64,000 nt of DNA, taken from positions 124,001 through 188,000 of the forward strand of contig NZ_QWEY01000006.1 in NCBI RefSeq assembly GCF_003443995.1, read 5' to 3'. The notes below the pieces were generated by a model. It saw nothing but the letters and a program-made list of their open reading frames with translations, had not been told where the DNA came from and made no database searches. Source of the stretch: Pseudotabrizicola alkalilacus. GTDB taxonomy: Bacteria; Pseudomonadota; Alphaproteobacteria; Rhodobacterales; Rhodobacteraceae. The translations under genes were made by a program, and so were the position numbers. Below are positions 8,945-17,354 of this stretch, in pieces. Position 1 is the stretch's first letter. Each line of letters starts with the position of its first letter.

Positions 8945-11535
8945 TCCGACCACGCAAACTCAGAGCGCCACTCGAAGGCGTGGCGATGACCCACAAAAAC
9001 CTTCGGCCAAAGGCAACAGCACCGTTGCTGGCGTTGATCGTGATCGCGCTGATTCTTGTGGTGTTTCACGGCACGCTTCTGCTGGACCGTATCGGTTCCA
9101 AGCGGAACGCCGATTTTGACAACCGCAGCTGGCTTGTGGCGCAGCTGGAGGTTGACCAGAAAGAGCTGCGGATTGCCCTTTTGAAAGCTCGGATGTTGCC
9201 GATACTGTCACGCGAGGCCGAGCGTGGGGTACGGCTGGCATTTGACATTTACTACAGCCGCGTCCTGACGGTAGCCGCCGCCTTGTCTCCCATCAACGGG
9301 TCTGCGTTGAACCTGGATGACATGAAGACTCTGGAAGCCTCACGCGATGAAATGGCCGCCGTGATCGATGCTGTGGCGTTCCTTCGTCCGCAAGATATCC
9401 GTCAGTTGCAAGACATCTCAGTTCAGGATGCCATTGATGTCCGCGCGGTGACAAGCGCTGCAATTCAGATGTTTACGCAGATGGAAGAGGCAAGGCGGAT
9501 CGAAGACCGTGATCTTCTGGTCCGGCTGGTGGTGCTGATGGGCGCGCTGCTTGTGCTTATGGTGGTCGGGATAGTACTGGCCATTCGCATATCGCAACAG
9601 GCGGCCCGACGGGCTGGCAGTGCCGCCCGAACCGCATCGAACCTGCGCCGGACGTTTGAAGCCTCGCTGGATGGGGTGGTGGTGTCGGATGGTGCCGGGA
9701 CCATCACCTATCTCAATGCGGCGGCGTCACGCATGTTCGGACAAAACTCATCCGACCTTTTGGGCACGTCACTTGTTGATACGATCTTGCCAAAGCAGAC
9801 CGCAAACACGGCGACGGGCACAAAGCCGCATGTGGTACGCAATGGTGTCTCTGTCCCGCTTGTGGACTGTGGACGACACCGCCTGATGGGAATGCACCGG
9901 TCTGGCGGCGCGTTTCCAATCGAAGTCTCCATCGTTTCGGATCATGACAGCGATGGCCAACCGGTTTGCATCGGATTTTTCCGGGATATCACCGAAGAGG
10001 TCGAGGCTGAGAACAGGCTTCGCAGTGCCAGAGACAAGGCGCGGCAAGACGCGGCGGCGAAAAGCCGGTTTCTGGCCATCATGAGCCATGAGATGCGCAC
10101 GCCGCTGCACGGTGTGATTGCAGCGCTTGATCTGATGGGATCAGAAAAGCTGAGCGTCACCTGCCGCCGCTTTCTGGCAACGGCCCGCGCGTGCAGCCAT
10201 GCGGCGCTGAATCAGGTGGTCGAGGTTCTGGAAGCCACGCGCGATGGCGCGACAGAGATAAAGATATCGCCTTTCGATCCGCAACTGTTGATTGCAGACC
10301 TTCTTGCCGGGTTGCATTCTCTTGCCCGCGCACGTGGCAACCGATTGACACTACAGCCTTCTTCTGGCCCGGCTTGCCCCCCTCTTCTGGGGTGGCAGCG
10401 TGGCTTTTTGCTGGTGATGCGCAATCTCATCTCGAACGCTGTCAAATTCACAAACGATGGCGAGATCACTGTCTCGATCCGTTTCGAAATGCAGTTCGAT
10501 GGCCGGATCGCCTTGGATATTGACGTGCGCGATACCGGCATGGGGATTGATCCAGCCAATCATGAGCGGATTTTTCAGGAGTTTGAGGCGGTTGACACCG
10601 CAAACCCTTCTGCAACGGGCGGGGTCGGGCTGGGTCTGGCGATTGCACGGTCCGCCGTTGAACGGATGGGGGGCAGGATCAGGCTGCAAAGCGCGCTTGG
10701 TCACGGCAGTTGCTTTTCCGTCCAGCTGATGATGGAGGCAGCACCGGCCAGTGTGTCGTTGGAAGCAACCGAGACCGCGACAGATGAGAATGCAGTCATT
10801 CCCGCACACCGGGGCCGCCGCATTCTTGTGGTGGACGACAACACGGTCAATACGGCGCTGATGGCCGAAATGCTGCGGCGGATTGGTCATCAGCCGGAAA
10901 CCGCGCTGGACGGCCCCCGCGCCATCGCTTTGGCGCGGGAAGAAGCGTTTGATCTGATCCTGATGGACATCGGGATGCCCGGCATGGATGGGCTGGCCAC
11001 AACGCGCGCCATTCGTGCGGGCGGGGCGTCAGAATTTTGTCCGGTGGTCGGGGTGACCGCATTGGTGCTGGCAGAAGACCGGGAGCGCATTCTCGAGTCG
11101 GGGATGCAGGATGTGCTTGGCAAGCCGTTGGGCTTGAGACAGCTCAGCAGCTATCTGGCTGATTTCTTTGCCGAGCATCTTCCTCTCCTGGATGATGATG
11201 CGGAGGAAACCTTTGCAGATGTCCGCGCCCTGATGGGAGACGAGATGATGGTTCAGTTGCTGAAAGGTGTGCAGCAAGATGCAGAAGCTGCGTTGAGCTC
11301 CCTACGTGCAATGGACGCAGATCAGGATCTTCAGGCCCTGCGTCAGGCGCTGCACCGTGCGGCAGGATCAGCGGCCGTCGTCGGCGCGATGGCTTTGGCA
11401 GAGGCGATGCAAGATGGCGAAAAAGCGGTTCTTGCCGGTGATATTGGCAAATTGAGATCCTGTGAAGCGCAAATCCTGCACACAATCACTGCGACGACGG
11501 AGTATCGTTGCCGGCTTCAGGCCGGGTCTGTTTGA
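8941..11535 (+). CDS. hybrid sensor histidine kinase (PAS-HisKA-HATPase-REC-HPt)
   Basis: 864 aa. Order: membrane helix ~29-49, periplasmic helical domain to ~190, second helix ~192-217, PAS domain ~237-350, HisKA with H383 in SHEMRTPL, HATPase with N box NLISNAVKF (~495), DTGMGID (~531) and GGVGLGLAIA (~560), receiver with DD pair at ~632 and phosphoacceptor D676 in LMDIGMPGMDG, then an HPt domain with H805 in LHRAAGSAA. This is a complete four-step phosphorelay in one protein. The GTG start at 8941 overlaps the upstream stop by 4 nt; an ATG at 8986 is the alternative. The usual target would be a separate regulator, and the divergent NarL-type gene at 7597-8214 is the obvious candidate but is broken. 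Confidence 0.9.
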   Translation: MIRPRKLRAPLEGVAMTHKNLRPKATAPLLALIVIALILVVFHGTLLLDRIGSKRNADFDNRSWLVAQLEVDQKELRIALLKARMLPILSREAERGVRLAFDIYYSRVLTVAAALSPINGSALNLDDMKTLEASRDEMAAVIDAVAFLRPQDIRQLQDISVQDAIDVRAVTSAAIQMFTQMEEARRIEDRDLLVRLVVLMGALLVLMVVGIVLAIRISQQAARRAGSAARTASNLRRTFEASLDGVVVSDGAGTITYLNAAASRMFGQNSSDLLGTSLVDTILPKQTANTATGTKPHVVRNGVSVPLVDCGRHRLMGMHRSGGAFPIEVSIVSDHDSDGQPVCIGFFRDITEEVEAENRLRSARDKARQDAAAKSRFLAIMSHEMRTPLHGVIAALDLMGSEKLSVTCRRFLATARACSHAALNQVVEVLEATRDGATEIKISPFDPQLLIADLLAGLHSLARARGNRLTLQPSSGPACPPLLGWQRGFLLVMRNLISNAVKFTNDGEITVSIRFEMQFDGRIALDIDVRDTGMGIDPANHERIFQEFEAVDTANPSATGGVGLGLAIARSAVERMGGRIRLQSALGHGSCFSVQLMMEAAPASVSLEATETATDENAVIPAHRGRRILVVDDNTVNTALMAEMLRRIGHQPETALDGPRAIALAREEAFDLILMDIGMPGMDGLATTRAIRAGGASEFCPVVGVTALVLAEDRERILESGMQDVLGKPLGLRQLSSYLADFFAEHLPLLDDDAEETFADVRALMGDEMMVQLLKGVQQDAEAALSSLRAMDADQDLQALRQALHRAAGSAAVVGAMALAEAMQDGEKAVLAGDIGKLRSCEAQILHTITATTEYRCRLQAGSV

Positions 11536-11898
11536 CCGCCATGGCCCTGCAGACGTGCCGGGCGAGGCTATCGTTCTGAGATGCCGGCTGGCTGCGCTGC
11601 GCATGGTGGTAAATAAAAAAAACCCGGCGAAACGCGTTCGCCGGGTCAAGTTCTACGTCAAGGAGGCGGTCCTCGCGTAGTTCCGCATGTGGGCAGGTTC
11701 CACATGCGCAAAGGCAACAGCGACGGCGCACTGCAAATTTGGGGACATGACGCCCGCCATCGCTGTTCGGGGGCAAGGCCCCCGGGGGTGACGCGCGCAA
11801 AAAGTATGGCCGTGGCCAACTCCCTACGCCCCAAACAGTGCTGCCAGGCCTGTGTGAGAAGCATCACCTTTGCTGTTGAAATCCGAGATTTGCCTCCG
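11536..11898. other. convergent intergenic region
   Basis: About 360 bases between the hybrid kinase and the minus-strand secreted protein. It holds a clear hairpin terminator for minus-strand transcripts (11611-11646) and a GC hairpin near 11764-11786. Open frames here lack ribosome sites and look like chance. Confidence 0.5.
11611..11646 (-). terminator. intrinsic terminator (minus strand)
   Basis: On the minus strand, stem ACCCGGCGAA / TTCGCCGGGT with a five-base loop is followed by a run of eight or nine T. It probably ends transcription of the hfa-like operon. Confidence 0.75.
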
Positions 11899-12600
11899 TC
11901 ACAAACCGATGGGTGAGTGTGGGGGAAGTCGGCCGGACATGCCCACAATTCCCCTCACAGTGGTTTCTATTCCTGATGCGATTGCGCCGGTGTTGACCGC
12001 ACCCAGCCCGGTGGAACGGATATCGAGCATGGTGGCAGAAACATCATGCAGCACGTTGGTGACCTGCCCCTGCACCCGCATCGCGTTGGACGACATGTTC
12101 GCGGCCAGATAAGTGGTTTTGGCCGAGCCACCCAGAGTGTGTGCCGCCGCAGCGACAGCCTGGGTGCCGGCAGTGTGGGCCTCGGCAAGCGCAGCTTCCA
12201 CCCCTAACGCAACGCCAATGCGCAGCGCATCCATGTCTGGCACCCGAGGTGCAAAGCCGATGCTGCCCGTATTGACCCCGCCAATGGCTGTTGTCTCTGC
12301 CTGGCCCAGATCCACCGCAAGTATGCCTGCATTCAGGCCGATCAAGGCGGCATACGCATGATCTGGCGAGCGCGCGCCCAGACCGTAGATCGTTGTGCTG
12401 ATCGAGCCGTCAATGCCAGCGAACCGCGGGTCCAGCTGGTGTGCCAGACCAAGAGGCGACGACGTTTCAGCCACATTGAGGGCAATCATGCCGGGGCTTT
12501 CCAACAGCAACAGCACCCGCTGCAGCACAGATTGCGCCTGCGCCATCGGGGCACAAAGCGACACTGCGATTAAGCTGAAGGCGGCAGCTGGGTGTTTCAT
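11899..12600 (-). CDS. secreted HfaD-like repeat protein, shorter paralogue
   Basis: 233 aa with a signal peptide (MKHPAAAFSLIAVSLCAPMAQA). The mature N-terminus QSVLQRVL mirrors QSVLERVL of the upstream neighbour, and the C-terminus shares the pattern GLGAVNTGAIASGI...VRGIVGMSG with it, so the two are tandem paralogues. GAVNTG or GGVNTG appears twice, and a central helix-like stretch (GTQAVAAAAHTLGGSA) is also shared. It lacks Cys and is Ala/Gly/Thr/Asn-rich, as expected for an exported structural or adhesive protein. Gene order after hfaA-hfaB-like genes suggests an HfaD role. An ATG three codons upstream (12609) is an alternative start. Confidence 0.6.
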   Translation of the reverse strand: MKHPAAAFSLIAVSLCAPMAQAQSVLQRVLLLLESPGMIALNVAETSSPLGLAHQLDPRFAGIDGSISTTIYGLGARSPDHAYAALIGLNAGILAVDLGQAETTAIGGVNTGSIGFAPRVPDMDALRIGVALGVEAALAEAHTAGTQAVAAAAHTLGGSAKTTYLAANMSSNAMRVQGQVTNVLHDVSATMLDIRSTGLGAVNTGAIASGIETTVRGIVGMSGRLPPHSPIGL

Positions 12601-12674
12601 GGGCACCATGGCGTGTCAAAGGAAGTGCGGCAGGGTGACTGGGGCGGCGCACTGCGCGCCGCCCCGATCCTGGC

Positions 12675-13595
12675 TTAGTTGGAAGCGACGTTGGCGCCCG
12701 AGACACCGACGATGCCCTGAACAGCCGAGTTCACGCCCGAGATGATCGTGCCGGTGTTGACGGCACCAAGTGCAGTCGTCGACAGGTTGCCAACGGTGCC
12801 GTTCACTTCGGTCATCGTGTTGGTGATCGAGCCGTTGATGCCGGTCATGTTCGACGCGATGTTCAGAACCAGCGCCCCGGTGTCAGCCGAGCCACCGATC
12901 TGGTTCATCGCGGTCGAAACAGCCTGGGTCGAGCTGGTTTTGGCTTCGTCAACCGATGCGTTCACGCCCAGCGTGATCTCACCCGTGTTCACAGCACCCA
13001 GAGCGGTGGTTGCCATGTCGCCGAAGTCCAGTGTCGGCATATCCCATTCGATAGCGGAAACGCCCGTGCCAGCCAGAGCTGTCTGGGTCGCGGCGGTGAT
13101 GCCGTCCACAATATTGGTGATCGAGCCGTTGACGCCTGCGAGGCCAGCAACTGCGACTGTGTTTTCGGTGTAGAGCTCAGCGTAATCGGACTCCGCCTCG
13201 GAACGAGCGGTGGCAGCGGCGGACACGAAAGCTGCGTATTCCGCAGCATCAGCTTCGTATGCTGTAAGGCCGTCAGCGGTAAGAGGATAGTTGTTGATGT
13301 CTGGCTGCGCTTTGACGTCGAAATCAAGCGCTGCAACTGCCGCATCGCCAGCGGTCGACAGGCCCGCGTTGTATTCATCAGCTGTCAGAACCAAATCCGA
13401 AGAATCGTTGACGTAGATCGTCTGCAGACCAGCGCCGCCGATGTTTTCAGCGATGTTCGCAAAGGTCCCGTTTACCTGTGCCAGGTTGGTCGAGTTGTCG
13501 ATCTGGCCCAGAACCCGTTCCAGAACCGATTGAGCCGACGCGGTGCCCGAAAGGGCAATCAGCGCAACAGCGGTAGATGCAAGAAGCTTTTTCAC
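12675..13595 (-). CDS. secreted HfaD-like repeat protein
   Basis: 306 aa. Signal peptide MKKLLASTAVALIALSGTASA, then QSVLERVLGQID. Two motif families repeat: VNGSITNI-type (VNGTFANI, VNGSITNI, INGSITNT, VNGTVGNL) and TTALGAVNTG (twice exactly, about residues 193 and 275). The mature protein is acidic, Ala/Thr/Asn-rich and Cys-free. The regular NG-x-x-x-N spacing suggests a stacked beta structure. GTG start at 13595 has a strong CAGGAG site. With the downstream paralogue and the HfaA/HfaB-like genes upstream it fits the position of HfaD, the holdfast-anchor adhesin of Caulobacter. The HfaD name is inference from locus order, not from a remembered alignment. Confidence 0.65.
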   Translation of the reverse strand: MKKLLASTAVALIALSGTASAQSVLERVLGQIDNSTNLAQVNGTFANIAENIGGAGLQTIYVNDSSDLVLTADEYNAGLSTAGDAAVAALDFDVKAQPDINNYPLTADGLTAYEADAAEYAAFVSAAATARSEAESDYAELYTENTVAVAGLAGVNGSITNIVDGITAATQTALAGTGVSAIEWDMPTLDFGDMATTALGAVNTGEITLGVNASVDEAKTSSTQAVSTAMNQIGGSADTGALVLNIASNMTGINGSITNTMTEVNGTVGNLSTTALGAVNTGTIISGVNSAVQGIVGVSGANVASN

Positions 13596-13721
13596 GTTTC
13601 ATCTCCTGTATTCGCCAGCTCCCCCCCACGGACTGACGAGCATTTTCTACAGGTTTCATTTGGGGGCCTGTTTCGGATCAGCCGGAAAGAGTCTTTCTGG
13701 CCGAAATTCAATCTGCGCGGA

Positions 13722-13982
13722 CTACGGGATCAGCATGTCGTCACGCGAGCCTTCGATCCGGGGTTGCCCGACGGCTTTGGGCGGTGCTGCCGGTGTCAAA
13801 GGCAGTGCAGACGGCGCAGGGGCCGGGGCGGGCGCTTGCGCTTCGCGGCGTTGCAAATCCTGTTGCGCGGTCTGCACTTCCTTGATCGCCTGCTCGATCA
13901 GCATGGCAATCGCATCGCCCTCTGGGCCGGATACGCCCATGCCTGCAGCCTCTTTCAGCGACTGGATGCCGATGGCAAGGAA
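13722..13982 (-). pseudogene. in-frame C-terminal extension of the HfaB-like gene beyond a TAG
   Basis: Directly after the TAG at 13983-13985 the same frame stays open for 86 codons to a second TAG at 13722. It starts FLAIGIQSLKEAAGMGVSG, continues as a helical, heptad-like segment (LIEQAIKEVQTAQQDL) and ends with a Pro/Ala-rich tail. It reads as a natural continuation of the preceding helix (AADHIKQAM), so the TAG looks like a nonsense change or a readthrough site. An internal ATG at 13940 with AAAGAGG about a dozen bases upstream could give a separate 72-aa protein. Confidence 0.6.
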
Positions 13983-15065
13983 CTACATGGCCTGCTTGAT
14001 GTGATCTGCCGCTTCGCCCGGCTGCGTCGCCTTGCGCGATGCTTGCGCCGAAACAATAGCCCGCCCGGCAAAGGATGTGGTGCGCTCCATGATCTTGCGC
14101 ATCTCGGGGCTGATCTCGACACTCTGCGCCGGGGCGGCGGCGGGCGCTTGGCTTTGCGGCGGGGTCTGAACAGCCTGCATCGTCTGCAGGGGTGCTTCGA
14201 CATTGCGCTCGACGGTCTTGGCCATCAACGCCGCAATGTCCTTTGCGCCTGCCGAATGCGAGGCATTGGACGACACCGACCCGTTGATGCCGTCAACCTT
14301 GGCCTTGCAGGGCAGATAATCCGCATCGGGAACCAGTTGGCCGATCAACTCCAGCGTCGCAAAGTTGAGCATCTGGCGCATCGCGAAATGCGCGGCCTCG
14401 CGCCGCATTCCTCCGGCGGACAGGCTTACCAATGTGGTGTCAAAGAACCGGTCGGTGCCGACCACATCCTGACTGGTGAAAATCTGCTTTTGCAGTGGCA
14501 CATTGGCAATAATCCGGCCGGTAAAGGCATCAGTCAGCGACAGATCCAGCGCGATCAGAATCCGGTTCTGCCGATGCTTGGCCCCGATTCCGGCAATATC
14601 CACTTCCAGCCCACCGCCCGGAATGAAATCCAGGCTGTTGATCGAACCGGAGATGTAGAAGTTTACCGGGATCTGTTGCTTGATGTCGCGGATTCCCCAC
14701 TGCGTTTCCACGATCGGGATGTTCGGATCGCGCCGGTTGACAACAGTGACCCCCGCACGGAACAGTGCAGTCTGCACCATTTCCCCCGCGCCTTGTGAAA
14801 GCATCTTGCCACTGCCGCCCTCAGCGTAGGACTCTTTGCCGGTGGCGTCGATCACCTGCCCAACAGCAAAGCTGATCGAGGGGTCTATCTTGCCGCGGAT
14901 GCAGCTCAGGGCTTCGTCAAACGGTGTGACCACATCCTCGATTGGCGGGCCCTTGGGCAAGGTCATGTTCTTTGTCGATGGCGAAAAGCCCTCAATTGAC
15001 GAACACCCCATCAGCATGGAAAGAGTCATCACCGCACACACATGAAAGCCCACACCGGCCATCAT
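13983..15065 (-). CDS. hfaB: CsgG/HfaB-family outer-membrane secretion lipoprotein
   Basis: 360 aa to the first stop. The N-terminus carries a lipobox (LSMLMGC-SS), so the protein is lipidated. Residues ~40-240 follow the CsgG fold: GQVIDATGK, the segment around GEMVQTALFRAGVTVVNRRD, YISGSINSLDF and LIALDLSLTDAFTGRI. CsgG proteins form outer-membrane channels that export curli-like subunits; HfaB does this for holdfast anchors. ATG at 15065 overlaps the hfaA stop (TGATG); a GTG one codon earlier is possible. The frame ends at a TAG, but the same frame continues to 13722, so the protein may be truncated. The CsgG family call is firm; the Hfa subtype rests on the neighbours. Confidence 0.78.
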   Translation of the reverse strand: MMAGVGFHVCAVMTLSMLMGCSSIEGFSPSTKNMTLPKGPPIEDVVTPFDEALSCIRGKIDPSISFAVGQVIDATGKESYAEGGSGKMLSQGAGEMVQTALFRAGVTVVNRRDPNIPIVETQWGIRDIKQQIPVNFYISGSINSLDFIPGGGLEVDIAGIGAKHRQNRILIALDLSLTDAFTGRIIANVPLQKQIFTSQDVVGTDRFFDTTLVSLSAGGMRREAAHFAMRQMLNFATLELIGQLVPDADYLPCKAKVDGINGSVSSNASHSAGAKDIAALMAKTVERNVEAPLQTMQAVQTPPQSQAPAAAPAQSVEISPEMRKIMERTTSFAGRAIVSAQASRKATQPGEAADHIKQAM

Positions 15066-15679
15066 CACCGGGTGCAGTCCTGCACCGGGGAGGCAATGCT
15101 GCCAAACTGGAAGGCATTCATCCCCAGATTGCCCGCAGCAGCAGCACCGCCTCCCGCCATCGAACCAAGCCCCAAAGAGGCCGCCGATGCGCCGATCCCC
15201 AAAGAGCCAGCCCCCACCGGCGACGTCATGGTATTCGTCAAGGCAGAGCCATCAACGCAACCGGTATTATCGGCAGAGTTAATGGCATGAATGGAATTGG
15301 AGTTGCCCTGAATATCAATTGTCGTGGTTCCGGTATTCATGGACCCGACAGAATTTGTATTCTGTCCGATCTGATCACCGATCTGATATTCCGTTGACAC
15401 CGAACCTTCGCTTATGACTTCGACGTAATTTGCCCGGTTGTCCGTGTTATAGTAATTGTTGGTATTGATGACAGAAGACGGACCCTGCGCACCTTGCATT
15501 TGTCGTATTGTTGTTGCGCGAGACAGAGCCACAGAGCGGTCTGTTGCCGTCTGGAAAGCCCAGCCTGTCGACCAGTCTTGACCGGGGCTGCTTTGGGCAT
15601 CGGCTGTGTCAAAAGGAAGAATGGCGATAAAACCAGATAATAATACCAACGTGAGCGCGTGCATGGAGAATCTCCTCAT
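15065..15679 (-). CDS. hfaA: HfaA-like curlin-type secreted protein
   Basis: 204 aa with a signal peptide (MRRFSMHALTLVLLSGF, cleavage near DTADA). The mature protein has the features of HfaA/CsgA-like subunits: a short N-terminal helix (RSVALSRATTIRQMQG), then Asn/Gln/Thr-rich strands such as INTNNYYNTDNRANY, YQIGDQIGQNTNSVG and IDIQGNSNSIHAIN, and a Gly/Ala-rich tail. It is probably exported through the HfaB-like channel and may form amyloid-like fibres. ATG at 15679 overlaps the lipoprotein stop (ATGA) and supplies the Arg pair of the signal peptide; an ATG at 15664 has a better AGGAGA site and is a real alternative. Confidence 0.68.
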   Translation of the reverse strand: MRRFSMHALTLVLLSGFIAILPFDTADAQSSPGQDWSTGWAFQTATDRSVALSRATTIRQMQGAQGPSSVINTNNYYNTDNRANYVEVISEGSVSTEYQIGDQIGQNTNSVGSMNTGTTTIDIQGNSNSIHAINSADNTGCVDGSALTNTMTSPVGAGSLGIGASAASLGLGSMAGGGAAAAGNLGMNAFQFGSIASPVQDCTR

Positions 15680-16269
15680 TCTGATGCCGCTGCTGCACCA
15701 CGGGACGCAGCAGAACTGCCGCCGGTGCTCGACGCTGCCGCAGCACCGGAGCCGCCTGCCGCCGCAGAAGTAGACCCGCCCCCGCTCGCCGCAGCCCCAC
15801 CGCCGCCTGCCGCAGCAGAGGTTCCGCCCCCGCTCGCCGCCGCCCCACCGCCACCTGCCGCAGCAGAGGTTCCGCCACCGCTCGCCGCAGCCCCACCGCC
15901 ACCTGCCGCAGCAGAGGTTCCGCCACCGCTCGCCGCAGCCCCACCGCCACCTGCCGCAGCAGAGGTTCCGCCACCGCCCGTCGGGGATGTGTTTCCAGGA
16001 GACGCCGAAGCATGTGATCCGCCGCCCGACTCCTTGCCAGCGGCCAGCGGGACATTTGGTTTCGGCTTTACAACAAACACCCAGCAATCTGGCGTGCCAC
16101 CATATTTCCCATTGGTGACCATGGGGTAATCTTTGTCAAAGCACCGCTCATAATCTGAACGGGGAGCACTGAAGTTTGCAGATTGTATCTGACCATACGA
16201 ATTGTGATCGACGCATCCTATCAATGCACCAGATGCAATTAATACGAACAGTTTATTTGCGGTACTCAA
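15676..16269 (-). CDS. lipoprotein with Gly/Ala/Ser tandem repeats
   Basis: 197 aa. Lipobox LIGC at about residue 19 follows a short hydrophobic signal. Residues ~20-75 form a small domain with three Cys after the lipidated one, or two visible in ERCFDKDYP and TPDCWVFV. From about residue 90 the protein is almost entirely Gly, Ala, Ser and Thr, built from a 16-residue repeat (GGGTSAAAGGGGAAAS) present four times plus degenerate copies. It is the first gene of the hfa-like operon and overlaps hfaA by 4 nt. The long flexible arm suggests a surface tether or spacer. I do not recognise it as a named family. Confidence 0.65.
   Translation of the reverse strand: MSTANKLFVLIASGALIGCVDHNSYGQIQSANFSAPRSDYERCFDKDYPMVTNGKYGGTPDCWVFVVKPKPNVPLAAGKESGGGSHASASPGNTSPTGGGGTSAAAGGGGAAASGGGTSAAAGGGGAAASGGGTSAAAGGGGAAASGGGTSAAAGGGGAAASGGGSTSAAAGGSGAAAASSTGGSSAASRGAAAASE
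15784..15975 (-). repeat. 48-bp coding tandem repeat, four units
   Basis: Four consecutive 48-bp units begin at 15784, 15832, 15880 and 15928. The two units with higher coordinates are near-identical and the first is more diverged. Each encodes 16 residues, so copy-number change would keep the frame and only alter arm length. Confidence 0.9.
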
Positions 16270-17044
16270 AGCAACACTCCCTACAGTCCTGTCTTCCCGA
16301 TAAAGGAGACGGAGTAGAATGTGTATTTATCTATGGTGTGATGAGTGTATCTAAAGATTGATCTGCATATCTGTCTAATTCCTATAACCGTACGGCCTGA
16401 CCCAAATCATTCCTGCGCAACGGCCGCACATCATCGACCTCGCGCGTTTGTCTTGCGGGTTTGAGGTGAGCGTGTGGGCGTTTGCGCTTTTGGAATCAGT
16501 GATGTTCAGTCAGGCCTTTTCCAGGAGACACAGGCTCTGCCGCCCCGAAGCCGGAGCATCTGACCAAAGGCGACGCCTTTGGCGCTCCCGGCCTGATCCG
16601 CCGAGATGCGCTTCAGGCTGCCAAAGCGTCGCGCGCTGTCGCTGTTCGGCCCAACTGGCGAAGCTGGGATCAAGCCGGCACGCGCGCCCTGCCCCGCAAG
16701 TCACTTGTGCAAGAATATGATCAGGGATTACCTGTCCTTACGTGCCCAGGCGACCTACTCACCCGGCAGGTCTGTGGAACCGGTAGACCACGAACAAGAG
16801 GCTTGGGATAGCGTATCAGAATGATCTCCTGTGAGGGCGATCCCAAAATCGCGCCATTCCGCGCTTGCGCGTTTGACAATACGCATCGACACGGAAAGAA
16901 ACGACGGCACAGAAGACGACAGCGCCTCATGCTGACGTTTGTACCCCGTCAAAACCAGGAGAGTCTGCCAAACAGATCAAACCACCACCTGCGATACGCT
17001 TGATACAAAAGCGATCAGCAAGTCGTTGATTATACGTGGTATAA
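16270..17044. other. intergenic region, possible gene remnant
   Basis: 775 bases between the hfa-like operon and tRNA-Val. No intact gene is convincing. A plus-strand frame without a start is open from about 16503 to 16811 and has chromosome-like codon use (contains TKGDAFGAPGLIRRDAL), so it may be a decayed fragment, but I do not recognise it. The part next to 16269 should contain the promoter of the minus-strand operon. Confidence 0.4.
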
Positions 17045-17120
<76 letters not shown>

Positions 17121-17218
17121 GCGCCCCGGTCTGTAACGGCTTCACGACCGGCTTTCAAGCACCCTTTGTGCAAGACAGGGTACTTCTTTCACCGCTTTGC
17201 CGTGCCTCCGGACAAACA

Positions 17219-17248
17219 AAAAGACGATCCTTTTCAGGATCGTCTTTT
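17219..17248. terminator. bidirectional intrinsic terminator
   Basis: AAAAGACGATCC / GGATCGTCTTTT with a six-base loop; T runs exist on both strands. It lies between tRNA-Val(TAC) and the left end of the mobile element, so it may originally have followed tRNA-Val(CAC). Confidence 0.75.
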
Positions 17249-17256
17249 CGCAAATG

Positions 17257-17285
17257 CGGCAATAATGGTGGGCGATAACGGATTT
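17257..17285. repeat. attL: left 29-bp direct repeat of the element
   Basis: Exactly matches 32928-32956. The sequence covers the CCA end, the 3' acceptor strand and part of the T-arm of tRNA-Val(CAC), which is intact only at the right end. This is the classical signature of integration by a tyrosine recombinase at a tRNA 3' end. Confidence 0.92.
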
Positions 17286-17354
17286 ATATCACCCACTAAG
17301 TGAAAATTTCCTTTATTTATTGATAATGTTGTATTTTCTCTTGCGCAAGGTCGA

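Noticed and set aside
13530-14798. 422-codon plus-strand frame across the HfaB-like gene
   Set aside because: Shadow of the minus-strand secretion gene, which has a lipobox and CsgG motifs.
15784-15975. CRISPR-like array
   Set aside because: The 48-bp units are contiguous, without spacers, and lie in a coding frame; no cas genes are present anywhere in the window.
15659-16129. Pro/Ala-rich 156-codon plus-strand frame
   Set aside because: Mirror image of the Gly/Ala repeats in the lipoprotein; no signal or start site.
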